The notes under the pieces were generated by a model, which was not told the origin of the DNA, searched no databases, and worked only from the letters and a program-made list of their open reading frames with translations. DNA of 64,000 bases, from positions 1 through 64,000 of the forward strand of contig NZ_RQIT01000029.1 in the NCBI RefSeq assembly GCF_003837805.1, read 5' to 3'. Each line of letters starts with the position of its first letter. The first letter of the stretch is position 1. Source of the stretch: Bradyrhizobium sp. RP6 (GTDB lineage: Bacteria > Pseudomonadota > Alphaproteobacteria > Rhizobiales > Xanthobacteraceae). Below, one piece after another: positions 51,581-60,411 of the stretch. The translations under genes and the position numbers were made by a program.

Positions 51581-52255
51581 ATGATTTCAGAAGATCATCT
51601 GAAGCGCGTCGCCGCCTGGTCGCGTGAGCTCACGCAAGCGGAGATCGAGGTCGCGCGTGCCGGAATCACGGAGCGGTCCTACGGCACCGGCGAGACCGTG
51701 TTCATGCGCGGGGACATTTTTGCTTATTGGGCCGGCATGGTGAGCGGCCTGGCCCGTATGGGCGGGGTTTCGCGTGACGGCAAGGAGACCAGCCTTGCCG
51801 GGCTGACGGCAGGGGCCTGGTTTGGCGAGGGCAGCGTGCTCAAGAACGAGCCGCGCCGCTATGACGTGGTCGCACTGCGCGACAGCCGCGTCGCACTGAT
51901 GGAGCGCAGTGCCTTCATGTGGCTGTTCGAGAACAGCGTCGGCTTCAACCGCTTTCTGGTGCGCCAGCTCAATGAGCGGCTTGGTCAGTTCATCGGCATG
52001 CTCGAAGTCAACCGGACGCTCGACGCCACCGCGCGCCTCGCCCGCAGCATTGCTTCGCTGTTCAACCCGATCCTCTATCCCGAATCGACCGCGCATCTGG
52101 AGATCACGCAGGAGGAGATCGGGGCGCTTTCCGGCATGTCCAGGCAGAACGCCAACCGTGCGCTGAACCGACTGGAGAAAGAGGGGCTGCTGCGGCTGGA
52201 ATATGGCGGCGTCACCATCCTCGATATCGAGCGGCTGCGCGGGTACGGGGACTAG
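51581..52255 (+). CDS. Crp/Fnr family transcriptional regulator
   Basis: 224 aa. N-terminal cyclic-nucleotide-binding-type beta-roll (YGTGETVFMRGD, GLTAGAWFGEGSVL, VALMERSAFMWLFE), long dimer helix (FNRFLVRQLNERLGQFIGML), C-terminal winged helix with ITQEEIGALSGMSRQNANRALNRLEKEG as recognition region. No N-terminal cysteine cluster, so it is not an oxygen-sensing FNR; the ligand is unknown. Divergent from the importer/acyl-CoA ligase operon, which is its most obvious target. Confidence 0.85.
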   Translation: MISEDHLKRVAAWSRELTQAEIEVARAGITERSYGTGETVFMRGDIFAYWAGMVSGLARMGGVSRDGKETSLAGLTAGAWFGEGSVLKNEPRRYDVVALRDSRVALMERSAFMWLFENSVGFNRFLVRQLNERLGQFIGMLEVNRTLDATARLARSIASLFNPILYPESTAHLEITQEEIGALSGMSRQNANRALNRLEKEGLLRLEYGGVTILDIERLRGYGD

Positions 52256-52267
52256 GGCGCATCTTCG

Positions 52268-53527
52268 TCACCGCGCATTGGCGGGGGCATGGACCGGCCA
52301 GAGGTCGGCGCGCCAACGCACCGCGATCGCCAGCATCGCGAAGAAGCCTGCGGCGGCATAGAGCGAGCCCGTCGCGGAATAGCCGATGACGTCGATCAGA
52401 CTGCCGGCCGCGAGCAGTCCGATCGGCAAGCCATAGATCACCATCATGCGCACGCCCATGACGCGGCCTCGCAGATGTGCGCTCGCGGTGCGCATCAGGA
52501 TCACCGCCGCCGATATCATCGACATGCTCTGGGCGATGCCGGCGAGAACGAGGCAGGCCATCGCCACCGGCAAGGTCCTGACCTCGACGAATACCAGTAG
52601 CATGGCGTACCAGGCCAGCGTCGCGCCGATCAGGAGCCGGGCAATGCGCACGCCACTGACCAGGCTGAGCGTGATGGAGCCGATCAGCGAGCCGACGGCG
52701 AAGCTCGCCGAGAGATAACCGAGGCCGGTCTGGTCGGTATGAAAGATCTCGCGCGCGATGTAGGGCAACAATCCGCCCGTGAAGGGAAAAGCGGTGAGAT
52801 TGGCCAGGAAGGCGACGCACAGCGCCGCGCGCATTCCCGGGCCATTCCAGGCATAGACGATGCCTTCCTTCAGATCGCCCAGCAATCTCGAAACGGCGTG
52901 ACTGTTCGGCGGGAGATCGCTCGTGGTGATGGACCTTTTCGGCCGTGTCAGACAAAGCATCAGAAGAGCGGCCATGAGGTAGAGTCCGGCAATTGCCACA
53001 TACACGAGCCCAATTCCAAGGACGGTGAACAGCCCGGCGCCTGTCAATGCTCCCGCGATGCGCGCACTGTCCTGGGTCGTGCGCGCAACACTGATGGCGC
53101 CGACCAGTTGCTCGGCCGGCATGATCTCGGCAAGCAGCGCACCCCGGACGCCGAGATCGGAGGGACGAATCAGTCCCATGATCGCGACGATGATCATGAC
53201 GCTCAGCGGCGACAAATGACCGGTCAGTGCCAGGACCATGATGGTCGACGACAGCGCCGTATAGGCAAGACGCATCACGACCAGGAGATCGCGATGGCCT
53301 ATGCGGTCGCCGATCATGCCGAACACCGGCGCGACCAGTGTCCCGACGAACTGGAGCGAGGCAAGCACGGTGAGCAGCAGCACCGATCCTGTCTCGACCA
53401 TGATGTACCAGCCGAGCACCAACGTCTCCACCTCGAAGGCCCAGGAGGTGAGCAGATCGGATGGCCATTGAAAGCGATAATTGCGAATGCGGAACGGCGC
53501 GAGCGCAGAACGTCGTGCTGTGCTCAA
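52268..53527 (-). CDS. MFS transporter
   Basis: 419 aa with about 12 helices in two halves; the inter-domain loop is near residues 195-220 (TRPKRSITTSDLPPNS). GMIGDRIGHRDLLVVMR is the MFS loop 2-3 motif. Related to the drug/enterobactin-exporter-type MFS (MFS_3/EntS). Start is TTG 53527; no ATG lies between it and the first helix. Convergent with the regulator gene, separated by 12 bp. Substrate unknown. Confidence 0.85.
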   Translation of the reverse strand: MSTARRSALAPFRIRNYRFQWPSDLLTSWAFEVETLVLGWYIMVETGSVLLLTVLASLQFVGTLVAPVFGMIGDRIGHRDLLVVMRLAYTALSSTIMVLALTGHLSPLSVMIIVAIMGLIRPSDLGVRGALLAEIMPAEQLVGAISVARTTQDSARIAGALTGAGLFTVLGIGLVYVAIAGLYLMAALLMLCLTRPKRSITTSDLPPNSHAVSRLLGDLKEGIVYAWNGPGMRAALCVAFLANLTAFPFTGGLLPYIAREIFHTDQTGLGYLSASFAVGSLIGSITLSLVSGVRIARLLIGATLAWYAMLLVFVEVRTLPVAMACLVLAGIAQSMSMISAAVILMRTASAHLRGRVMGVRMMVIYGLPIGLLAAGSLIDVIGYSATGSLYAAAGFFAMLAIAVRWRADLWPVHAPANAR

Positions 53528-53649
53528 GGCGCGATGGCTCGTGTCACGGCGATTCCCTGCCCGTGTGATTTCTTTTCATTTCCCGCAACCTAGGGCCGAC
53601 GCTGCGCGTGTCAATCTGAACCGCCGCATGCCGCTCCCGCGCTTGGCTC

Positions 53650-54489
53650 CTATCTGGCGGTCGTCGGCTTCCGCTCGGTCAGCGCCGCGGCCATTGCCGA
53701 AATTAATGGACGCATGAAATAGGCGTCCTCTGGCGGCGAGATGTCAGTGCGCAGACCATGCGCGGCGAGTTCACCGGAGACCGCCGGGCCGACCGAGGCG
53801 ATCAGCGTGCGCTCGAGCCCGGCGCGAAGACGCGCCTCGACGCCATGCGCCTTCGCGGCCTCGATCAGGCGGCGAACCTGGCCGAGATTGGTCAGGGCAA
53901 TCGAGTCGATCCGCCCCTCGGCCATGGCGTCGATGGCGGCGACGATGTTGGCATCCGCCGCCTTGGAATCGTAGACATAGGGAAGCACGGTATCGACGGC
54001 GGCGCCCTGCGCGGTCAGCGCGCCGGTCAGCGCGCCGTGGTCCTTGTCTGGATAGAGCTGGAGACCGAGGCGTCGTCCTTTCAGGTCGAGCCTTGCCAGC
54101 ATCTCGATCACGCCCTCGGTGGTCGGCTTCTCCGTTGTCTGCTGTGCCTCGAGACCGATCTCGCGTAGCGCCTTGCCGGGCTTCGGGCCGCGGGTGAATT
54201 TTCGCGCTTTGGCGAGTGCCGCGACAAGGGTGGTGTCGAGCCCGCGGGCGCCAGCGAGCTTCATGATCCGGCGCAGGCCTTCGCCCGTCATCAGCACGAG
54301 ATCGTCGAAGGGCTTGTCGATGGCACGGCGAATCCAGGCCTCCACCGGAGCAGGATCCGGAGCATCATGGATGGTGAACATCGGGCATTGCACGACATCG
54401 GCGCCCTGCTCGACCAGAAGCTTCGAAAACTGCGCCTCCTCCCGCGTTTCCAGGATTAATATGCGGTAGCCATTCAAACGGTCGGCCAT
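53650..54489 (-). CDS. hemD: Uroporphyrinogen-III synthase (HemD-like)
   Basis: 279 aa two-lobed protein that cyclises hydroxymethylbilane in tetrapyrrole synthesis. Visible: YRILILETREEAQFSKLLVEQGA, DDLVLMTGEGLRRIM, KPTTEGVIEML, VLPYVYDSKAAD, SIALTNLGQVRRLIEAA and ASVGPAVSGELAAHGL. HemD is poorly conserved, and this copy stands alone without hemC or hemE, so it could be a paralogue with another role. Confidence 0.72.
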   Translation of the reverse strand: MADRLNGYRILILETREEAQFSKLLVEQGADVVQCPMFTIHDAPDPAPVEAWIRRAIDKPFDDLVLMTGEGLRRIMKLAGARGLDTTLVAALAKARKFTRGPKPGKALREIGLEAQQTTEKPTTEGVIEMLARLDLKGRRLGLQLYPDKDHGALTGALTAQGAAVDTVLPYVYDSKAADANIVAAIDAMAEGRIDSIALTNLGQVRRLIEAAKAHGVEARLRAGLERTLIASVGPAVSGELAAHGLRTDISPPEDAYFMRPLISAMAAALTERKPTTAR

Positions 54490-54657
54490 GGGTATGCTCC
54501 GGTCATGAATTGCTCGTCCGTTCGTCCTGACTCTGCGCTTTATGTTGAAGCAAGTCTTGGGATTGGCGCAAGGGCGGGGTCGGTGCTAGAGCAGGGCGCA
54601 AATCGCGGGTAGTTCCGCTACACAAACCTTCATCAAGAGCCAAGCCCGTTCATCAAC

Positions 54658-55521
54658 ATGCCCGACCATCAATATGTCCTGACCCTGTCCTGTCCGGATC
54701 GCCCCGGCATCGTCTCGGCGGTGTCGACGTTCCTTGCCCACAACGGACAGAACATCCTCGACGCCCAGCAGTTCGATGACGTCGAGACCGAGAAGTTCTT
54801 CATGCGGGTGGTGTTCACAGCAGCCGATCTTGCCGTGGAACTGTCGGCGCTGCAGACCGGCTTTGCCGCGATCGCCGAACGTTTCGGCATGGAGTGGCAG
54901 ATGCGCGACCGCGCTGCGCATCGCAAGGTGATGCTGCTGGTATCGAAATCCGACCACTGCCTGGTCGACATCCTCTATCGCTGGCGCACCGGCGAATTGC
55001 CGATGACCCCGACGGCGATCGTCTCCAACCATCCGCGCGAAGTCTATGCCGGGCTCGATTTCGGCGGCATCCCGTTCCACCATCTGCCCGTGACCAAGGA
55101 GACCAAGCGCGAGCAAGAGGCGCAGATCATCGACCTCGTCGGCAAGACGAAGACCGATCTGGTGGTGCTCGCACGCTATATGCAGATCCTGTCGGACGAT
55201 CTATCGGCAAAGCTGTCGGGGCGCTGCATCAACATCCACCACTCGTTCCTGCCGGGCTTCAAGGGCGCCAAGCCCTATCACCAGGCCCATGAGCGCGGCG
55301 TCAAGCTGATCGGCGCTACCGCGCATTACGTCACGCGCGATCTCGACGAGGGTCCGATCATCGATCAGGACGTCGAGCGCATCAGCCATCGCGACACGCC
55401 GGAAGATCTGGTCCGCAAGGGCCGGGACATCGAGCGCCGCGTGCTGGCACGGGCCATCCGCTATCATCTCGACGATCGCGTCATCCCCAACGGCCGCAAG
55501 ACGGTGGTGTTCGTGGACTAG
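54658..55521 (+). CDS. purU: Formyltetrahydrofolate deformylase
   Basis: 287 aa, normal PurU length. N-terminal ACT domain (YVLTLSCPDRPGIVSAVSTF, residues 6-25) senses methionine or glycine in known relatives. The C-terminal formyltransferase-fold hydrolase has VSNHPREVYAG, INIHHSFLPGFKGAKPYHQA (catalytic Asn/His region) and GATAHYVTRDLDEGPIIDQ. It releases formate and tetrahydrofolate from 10-formyl-THF. Divergent from the HemD-like gene. Confidence 0.93.
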   Translation: MPDHQYVLTLSCPDRPGIVSAVSTFLAHNGQNILDAQQFDDVETEKFFMRVVFTAADLAVELSALQTGFAAIAERFGMEWQMRDRAAHRKVMLLVSKSDHCLVDILYRWRTGELPMTPTAIVSNHPREVYAGLDFGGIPFHHLPVTKETKREQEAQIIDLVGKTKTDLVVLARYMQILSDDLSAKLSGRCINIHHSFLPGFKGAKPYHQAHERGVKLIGATAHYVTRDLDEGPIIDQDVERISHRDTPEDLVRKGRDIERRVLARAIRYHLDDRVIPNGRKTVVFVD

Positions 55522-55595
55522 CAAACAATGAGTGGCCAATAGCGAGTGGAGCGGGGGGCGCCCTATTCGCCATTCCCTATTCGCCATTCGCTTCC

Positions 55596-55880
55596 TCAGC
55601 GCCCCGCGCCAGCCGACGCCGTTCCCGTTGCGCCCTTCTGGGCTTGCTCTTCCTTCTCGCGATCTGCCGCCGGCAGCAGACGCTTGCGTTCGCGCTCCTT
55701 CATGTAGGCGTCGTATTGCGGCGTGCCCGGTCGCGGCGGAGCATCGGCGGGCAGGCCGCCGGCCCATTGCGGGACGTAATCGCCCATGCCGGCGGAGAGT
55801 TTTTCGTTGACCGTCCCGCAGCCGGATAGCGCTGCGGCGAGCGCAACGAGGACGAGGGCGGAACGAAGAGTCTTGGGCAT
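55596..55880 (-). CDS. Small lipoprotein
   Basis: 94 aa. Signal peptide MPKTLRSALVLVALAAAL followed by lipobox LSGC with Cys21 as lipidation site. The mature part is short, Pro/Lys/Glu-rich and probably unfolded (PADAPPRPGTPQYDAY, MKERERKRLL). ATG 55880 is chosen because it gives a proper lipoprotein signal; the frame extends to 55952. Function unknown. Monocistronic. Confidence 0.65.
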   Translation of the reverse strand: MPKTLRSALVLVALAAALSGCGTVNEKLSAGMGDYVPQWAGGLPADAPPRPGTPQYDAYMKERERKRLLPAADREKEEQAQKGATGTASAGAGR

Positions 55881-56391
55881 TGTGTGGGTGCGCGCGCGTT
55901 CGGTCATTGGACGCCGGCTCGGGCCGGCCAGGAGAGGAGTAGCCTTCAACAAGGTAAAATAGACTTATTCGAGGTAGGTAATTTACTACCGAGTTGTGCT
56001 CGACTGACGCGGGCGGATGTACAGATTCTGCAAAAGAAAGACGAAATCCTCCATGCACGCGATCCTTCGCATTTCTGGACTTGGTGCCAGGCTCGCGACA
56101 ACATGGCCTGGCCCGCGGCGGGGGTTTTCGTTGACAAGTCCATTTTATTTGTACATTCGTACAAATGAAGGCGGTGCTCGAGCTGCTCCGATGCGGTGGC
56201 ACCGCGTCCAGTCGATCGGTCTTCAGGGCACTCGGGCTGTGCCGAAGGGCCGCCGAACGTCCGATTGACAAGCAGGGCGCGAAAGACGCCCATGTGGCGC
56301 CGCCAGAGCACTTGCGGCAGCTAACGTGAAGGCAAGGGCCGGGCACTCGGTCCAGGGCACAACAGTCAGGAATGAAGGGGAGGGACATCTG
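55881..56391. other. Long regulatory spacer before the second importer operon
   Basis: 511 bp, more AT-rich than its surroundings in 55940-56170. Contains the promoter/operator element at 56131-56166 described separately. From there to the start of the binding-protein gene is about 225 bp, giving a long potential leader. No small gene or recognised riboswitch was seen. Confidence 0.45.
56131..56166 (+). promoter_or_regulatory. Promoter-like element with perfect palindromic operator
   Basis: TTGACA at 56131-56136 is a perfect -35 hexamer. ATTTGTAC (56147-56154), 4 nt, then GTACAAAT (56159-56166) form a perfect 8-bp inverted repeat covering the -10 position; TACATT at 56152-56157 is a possible -10 with a short 15-bp spacer. 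The geometry suggests a dimeric repressor (TetR or GntR type) blocking transcription of the downstream importer genes. No regulator gene is adjacent. Confidence 0.55.
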
Positions 56392-57582
56392 ATGTTCGAA
56401 CGCAAACAACTGTCGCATAAGGCGACTTGGGCCGCCGCGGTTGCGGCCATTGCAGGCCTTGCCGGCCTCTCGCCTGCGAAGGCCCAGGACAGCGTCAAGA
56501 TCGGTCTGATCCTCCCGATGACGGGCGGCCAGGCCTCGACTGGCAAGCAGATCGAGAACGCGATCAAGCTCTACATGCAGCAGAAGGGCGACACTGTCGC
56601 CGGCAAGAAGATCGAGATCATCGTCAAGGACGATGCTGCGATCCCGGACAAGACCAAGACCGCCGCGCAGGAGCTGATTGTCAACGACAAGGTCAATTTC
56701 ATCGCCGGCTTTGGCGTGACGCCGGCCGCGCTCGCTGCTGCGCCGCTCGCCACGCAGGCCAAGATTCCGGAAGTCGTGATGGCAGCCGGAACTTCCATCA
56801 TCACCGAGCGCTCGCCCTATATCGTGCGCACCAGCTTCACGCTGGCGCAGTCCTCGACCATCATCGGCGACTGGGCGGTGAAGAACGGCATCAAGAAGGT
56901 TGCGACCCTGACTTCGGACTACGCGCCGGGCAATGACGCGCTCAACTTCTTCAAGCAGCATTTCACGGCCGGCGGCGGCGAAGTGGTCGAAGAGGTCAAG
57001 GTGCCGCTGCAAAACCCCGACTTCGCGCCGTTCCTGCAGCGCATGAAGGACGCCAAGCCCGATGCGATCTTCGTATTCGTGCCGGCGGGCCAGGGCGGCA
57101 ACTTCATGAAGCAATATGCCGAGCGCGGCCTCGACAAGGCCGGCATCAAGGTGATCGGGCCCGGCGACGTCACCGATGACGACCTGCTCAACAACATGGG
57201 CGATGCCGTGCTCGGCACCGTCACCGCGCACCTCTATTCCGCGGCGCATCCCTCGCAGATGAACAAGGATTTCGTCGCAGCCTACAAGAAAGCCTTTGGC
57301 AACCGTCCCGGCTTCATGGCCGTGGGCGGCTATGACGGCATCCATCTGATCTACGAGGCGCTGAAGAAGACAAGCGGCGATACCAACGGCGACAAGCTGA
57401 TCGAAGCCATGAAGGGCCAGAAGTGGGAGAGCCCGCGCGGCCCGATCTCGATCGATCCGGAGACCCGTGACATCGTGCAGAACATCTACATCCGCAAGGT
57501 CGAGAAGGTCGATGGCGAGCTCTACAATGTCGAGTTCGCGACCTTCGAAGCCGTCAAGGACCTCGGCAAGACCAAGAAGTGA
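56392..57582 (+). CDS. LIV-type ABC transporter substrate-binding protein
   Basis: 396 aa. Signal peptide with ATWAAAVAAIAGLAGLSPAKA before mature QDSVKIGLILPMTGG. SIITERSPYIVRTSFTLAQSS, YAPGNDALNFFKQHF and FVPAGQGGNFMKQYAERGL are features of the amide/leucine binding family (Peripla_BP_6). The ATG at 56392 follows GAAGGGGAGGG. First gene of a plus-strand operon with permeases and ATPases. Ligand unknown; the protein is distinct from the binding protein at 45078-46361. Confidence 0.87.
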   Translation: MFERKQLSHKATWAAAVAAIAGLAGLSPAKAQDSVKIGLILPMTGGQASTGKQIENAIKLYMQQKGDTVAGKKIEIIVKDDAAIPDKTKTAAQELIVNDKVNFIAGFGVTPAALAAAPLATQAKIPEVVMAAGTSIITERSPYIVRTSFTLAQSSTIIGDWAVKNGIKKVATLTSDYAPGNDALNFFKQHFTAGGGEVVEEVKVPLQNPDFAPFLQRMKDAKPDAIFVFVPAGQGGNFMKQYAERGLDKAGIKVIGPGDVTDDDLLNNMGDAVLGTVTAHLYSAAHPSQMNKDFVAAYKKAFGNRPGFMAVGGYDGIHLIYEALKKTSGDTNGDKLIEAMKGQKWESPRGPISIDPETRDIVQNIYIRKVEKVDGELYNVEFATFEAVKDLGKTKK

Positions 57583-57655
57583 CGCGCGAAAGCGCGTCAT
57601 CCCGCGGCGCGCACTAGCGCTAACCCGGGATCTCATGCCGCTTGCTCCAGCGTCG

Positions 57656-57728
57656 TGCCCGGGCTTGACCCGGGCATCCACGCGGCGGCCCGGACAAGAA
57701 CGTGGATGGCCGGGACGAGCCCGGCCAT
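57656..57728. repeat. Two-hairpin REP-like intergenic element
   Basis: Hairpin 1: TGCCCGGG-cttga-CCCGGGCA (57656-57676). Hairpin 2: ATGGCCGGG-acgag-CCCGGCCAT (57706-57728). Between them ATCCACG (57676-57682) pairs with CGTGGAT (57701-57707). It lies between binding-protein and permease genes, the same operon position type as the element at 48399-48481, and could lower expression of downstream genes relative to the binding protein. Confidence 0.65.
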
Positions 57729-57752
57729 GACGACCAACGCCAAGCTGAGACA

Positions 57753-58622
57753 ATGACCGCAATCCTCACCAACCTGTTCGATGGCGTTGCTTACGGCATG
57801 CTGCTGTTCGTGCTCGCCTGCGGGCTCGCGGTCACGCTCGGCCTGATGAACTTCGTCAATCTCGCCCACGGCGCCTTCGCCATGGCCGGCGGTTATGTCT
57901 GCATGGTGCTGGTCAACCGGATGGGCTGGCCGTTCTTCGCCGCCCTGCCACTCGCCTTCGTCTCCGCGGCCGCAATCGGCATCGTGCTCGAGCGCACGTT
58001 GTATCGCCACCTCTATGCGCGCAGCCATCTCGACCAGGTGCTGTTCACGATCGGCCTGACCTTCATGTCGGTGGCGGCGGTGGACTACATCCAGGGCTCC
58101 TCGCGCGTCTTCATCAATTTGCCGGCCGCGCTCCAGGGCCAGTTCGACCTGTTCGGCGTCGGCATCGGCCGCTACCGGCTGATGATCATCGTGATCTGCG
58201 GCCTGCTCACCATCGCGCTTCAGATGGTGCTGGCCAAGACCCGCTTCGGCAGCCGCCTGCGCGCCGCGGTCGATGACCCGCGCGCCGCGAGCGGCCTCGG
58301 CATCAACGTGCCGCAGGTGTTCGCCTTCACCTTCGCCTTCGGATGCGGGCTCGCCGGTCTTGGCGGAGCGCTGAGCGCGGAGATCCTCGGCCTCGATCCG
58401 TATTTCCCGCTGAAATTCATGATCTACTTCCTGATCGTGGTCACCGTCGGCGGCTCCTCCTCGATAACAGGTCCGTTTCTGGCCTCGCTCCTGCTCGGCA
58501 TCGGCGACGTCGCCGGCAAGTATTACGTGCCGAAGATGGGCCCCTTCGTGATCTACACCATGATGATCGTGATCCTGATCTGGCGCCCGAACGGCCTGTT
58601 CGGACGCACGGCCGCGCGTTGA
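57753..58622 (+). CDS. LIV-type ABC transporter permease (LivH-like)
   Basis: 289 aa, about 8 helices. LFDGVAYGMLLFVLACGLAV, MNFVNLAHGAFAMAGGY, LRAAVDDPRAASGLGINV and VVTVGGSSSITGPFLASLLL match LivH. The ATG at 57753 is preferred because the upstream 17 codons are encoded by the hairpin element. Followed 8 bp later by the LivM-like gene. Confidence 0.87.
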   Translation: MTAILTNLFDGVAYGMLLFVLACGLAVTLGLMNFVNLAHGAFAMAGGYVCMVLVNRMGWPFFAALPLAFVSAAAIGIVLERTLYRHLYARSHLDQVLFTIGLTFMSVAAVDYIQGSSRVFINLPAALQGQFDLFGVGIGRYRLMIIVICGLLTIALQMVLAKTRFGSRLRAAVDDPRAASGLGINVPQVFAFTFAFGCGLAGLGGALSAEILGLDPYFPLKFMIYFLIVVTVGGSSSITGPFLASLLLGIGDVAGKYYVPKMGPFVIYTMMIVILIWRPNGLFGRTAAR

Positions 58623-58630
58623 GTTCACCG

Positions 58631-59659
58631 ATGAGCGCTTCGTCCGACGTCGGTTATCACGCCCAGCGCCAGGCGCGGTGGCACTACGGCGAAATCGCCT
58701 TCTGGCTGATCGTGCTGGCCTGCGGCTTCGCCTTTCCCAATCGCTACCTGATCATGACCGACATCCTGCGGCTCGCGCTGTTCACGATGTCGCTCGACCT
58801 GATCCTCGGCTATGCCGGCATCGTCTCGCTCGGCCATGCCGCGTTCTTCGGCGTCGGCGCCTATGCCGCGGGACTTCTTGCGCTTCATGGCATCGTCAAC
58901 GAGCCCACGCTGGCGCTGATCGTCGCTGGCCTTGCGGCGATGGTGCTCGGCTTTGCCACCAGTTTCCTGGTGATCCGCGGCGTCGACCTGACGCGCCTGA
59001 TGGTGACGCTCGGCATCGCCCTGCTGCTGGAGGCGCTCGCCGAGCGCTTCTCCAACATCACCGGCGGTACCGACGGCCTGCAGGGCATCGAGATGCAGCC
59101 GATCTTCGGCGTGATCCCCTTCGACATGTTCGGCAAGGCCGGCTTCTTCTATTCGCTGACTGTCCTGTTCCTGCTGTTCCTGTTCGCCCGCCGCGTCGTG
59201 CATTCGCCCTTCGGCCTGTCGCTGCGCGCGATCAAGAACAATCCGCTGCGGGCCGCCGCCATCGGCATTCCGGTCAACCGCCGCCTGATCGCGATCTACA
59301 CGCTGGCTGCGTTCTATGCCGGCATCGCGGGCGCGCTGTTCACGCAGACCACCGCGATCGCCTCGCTCGACGTGTTCGCCTTCGAGCGTTCCGCCGATCT
59401 GATGCTGGTGCTCGTCATCGGCGGCACCGGCTATCTCTATGGTGGGCTGATCGGCGCGGTGGTGTTCCGCATGCTCCAGGAATTGTTCTCGACCATCACG
59501 CCGCAATACTGGCAGTTCTGGATCGGCCTCGTGCTGGTCGTGATCGTGCTGATCGGTCGGCAGCGGCTGCATCGCTGGGTGCTCTACGTGCCCAACCTGA
59601 TCATCAAGCAGGTCGCCGGGCGCAAGGCCGTCGTTGCCGTGCCGGAGAGCGACGCATGA
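58631..59659 (+). CDS. LIV-type ABC transporter permease (LivM-like)
   Basis: 342 aa, about 9 helices. LDLILGYAGIVSLGHAAFFGVGAY, LSLRAIKNNPLRAAAIGIPV and VIGGTGYLYGGLIGAVVF are LivM signatures. ATG 58631; the stop overlaps the LivG-like start by ATGA. Partners the LivH-like permease directly upstream. Confidence 0.88.
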   Translation: MSASSDVGYHAQRQARWHYGEIAFWLIVLACGFAFPNRYLIMTDILRLALFTMSLDLILGYAGIVSLGHAAFFGVGAYAAGLLALHGIVNEPTLALIVAGLAAMVLGFATSFLVIRGVDLTRLMVTLGIALLLEALAERFSNITGGTDGLQGIEMQPIFGVIPFDMFGKAGFFYSLTVLFLLFLFARRVVHSPFGLSLRAIKNNPLRAAAIGIPVNRRLIAIYTLAAFYAGIAGALFTQTTAIASLDVFAFERSADLMLVLVIGGTGYLYGGLIGAVVFRMLQELFSTITPQYWQFWIGLVLVVIVLIGRQRLHRWVLYVPNLIIKQVAGRKAVVAVPESDA

Positions 59660-60411
59660 CAATCGCGCTCGAAACGAAGAATCTCGAAAAGCAGTTCGGC
59701 GGCCTGCGCGTCACCCGCGACCTGTCCTTGAAGATCGAGCAGGGCGCCCGCCACGCGCTGATCGGGCCGAACGGCGCCGGCAAGACCACCGTCATCAACC
59801 AGCTCACCGGGGTGCTCAAGCCGAATTCGGGCCGCATCCTGCTCGAAGGCCAGGACATCACCGACCTGCCCGTGCACAGGCGCGTGCTGCGCGGCCTGTC
59901 GCGCACCTTCCAGATCAACCAGCTCTATCCCGACCTGACCCCGCTCGAGACCATCGGCCTTGCCGTTTCCGAGCGTCTCGGCCATGGCGGCGACTGGTGG
60001 CGGCGGATGGGCACGCGCAGCGATGTCAATGACGAGATTGCCGAACTGCTGGCGCACTTCCACCTGCTCGACGTCATGAACGAGCAGACCGTGACGCTGC
60101 CCTATGGCAAGCAGCGCCTGCTCGAGATTGCGGTCGCCATTGCAGCCAAGCCGCGCGTGCTGCTGCTCGACGAGCCCGCCGCCGGCGTGCCCGAGAGCGA
60201 GCGCCATGACATTCTCGCCGTCGTAGGCAGCCTGCCGCGCGACGTCACCGTGCTCTTGATCGAGCACGACATGGACCTCGTATTCTCCTTCGCCGACCGC
60301 ATCTCCGTGCTGGTCTCCGGTGCGTTGCTGACGGAGGGGCCACCCGAGCAGGTCGCGCGCGATCCGCAGGTGAAGGCCGTCTATCTCGGCGAGGAGGCGG
60401 TCAATGTCTGA
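59656..60411 (+). CDS. LIV-type ABC transporter ATPase (LivG-like)
   Basis: 251 aa. Walker A LIGPNGAGKTTVINQL, FQINQLYPDLTPLETIGL, signature-like LPYGKQRLLEIAVAI, Walker B VLLLDEPAAGVPESER, and LLIEHDMDLVFSFADRISVL. ATG 59656 is coupled to the LivM-like gene. Its stop overlaps the LivF-like gene by 8 bp. Confidence 0.88.
   Translation: MTIALETKNLEKQFGGLRVTRDLSLKIEQGARHALIGPNGAGKTTVINQLTGVLKPNSGRILLEGQDITDLPVHRRVLRGLSRTFQINQLYPDLTPLETIGLAVSERLGHGGDWWRRMGTRSDVNDEIAELLAHFHLLDVMNEQTVTLPYGKQRLLEIAVAIAAKPRVLLLDEPAAGVPESERHDILAVVGSLPRDVTVLLIEHDMDLVFSFADRISVLVSGALLTEGPPEQVARDPQVKAVYLGEEAVNV

Noticed and set aside
55201..57762. 853-codon open frame on the minus strand
   Set aside because: It runs antisense through purU, the lipoprotein spacer and the binding-protein gene, has repetitive Arg/Val/Asp composition and no family motif. 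It is a by-product of high-GC codon usage.
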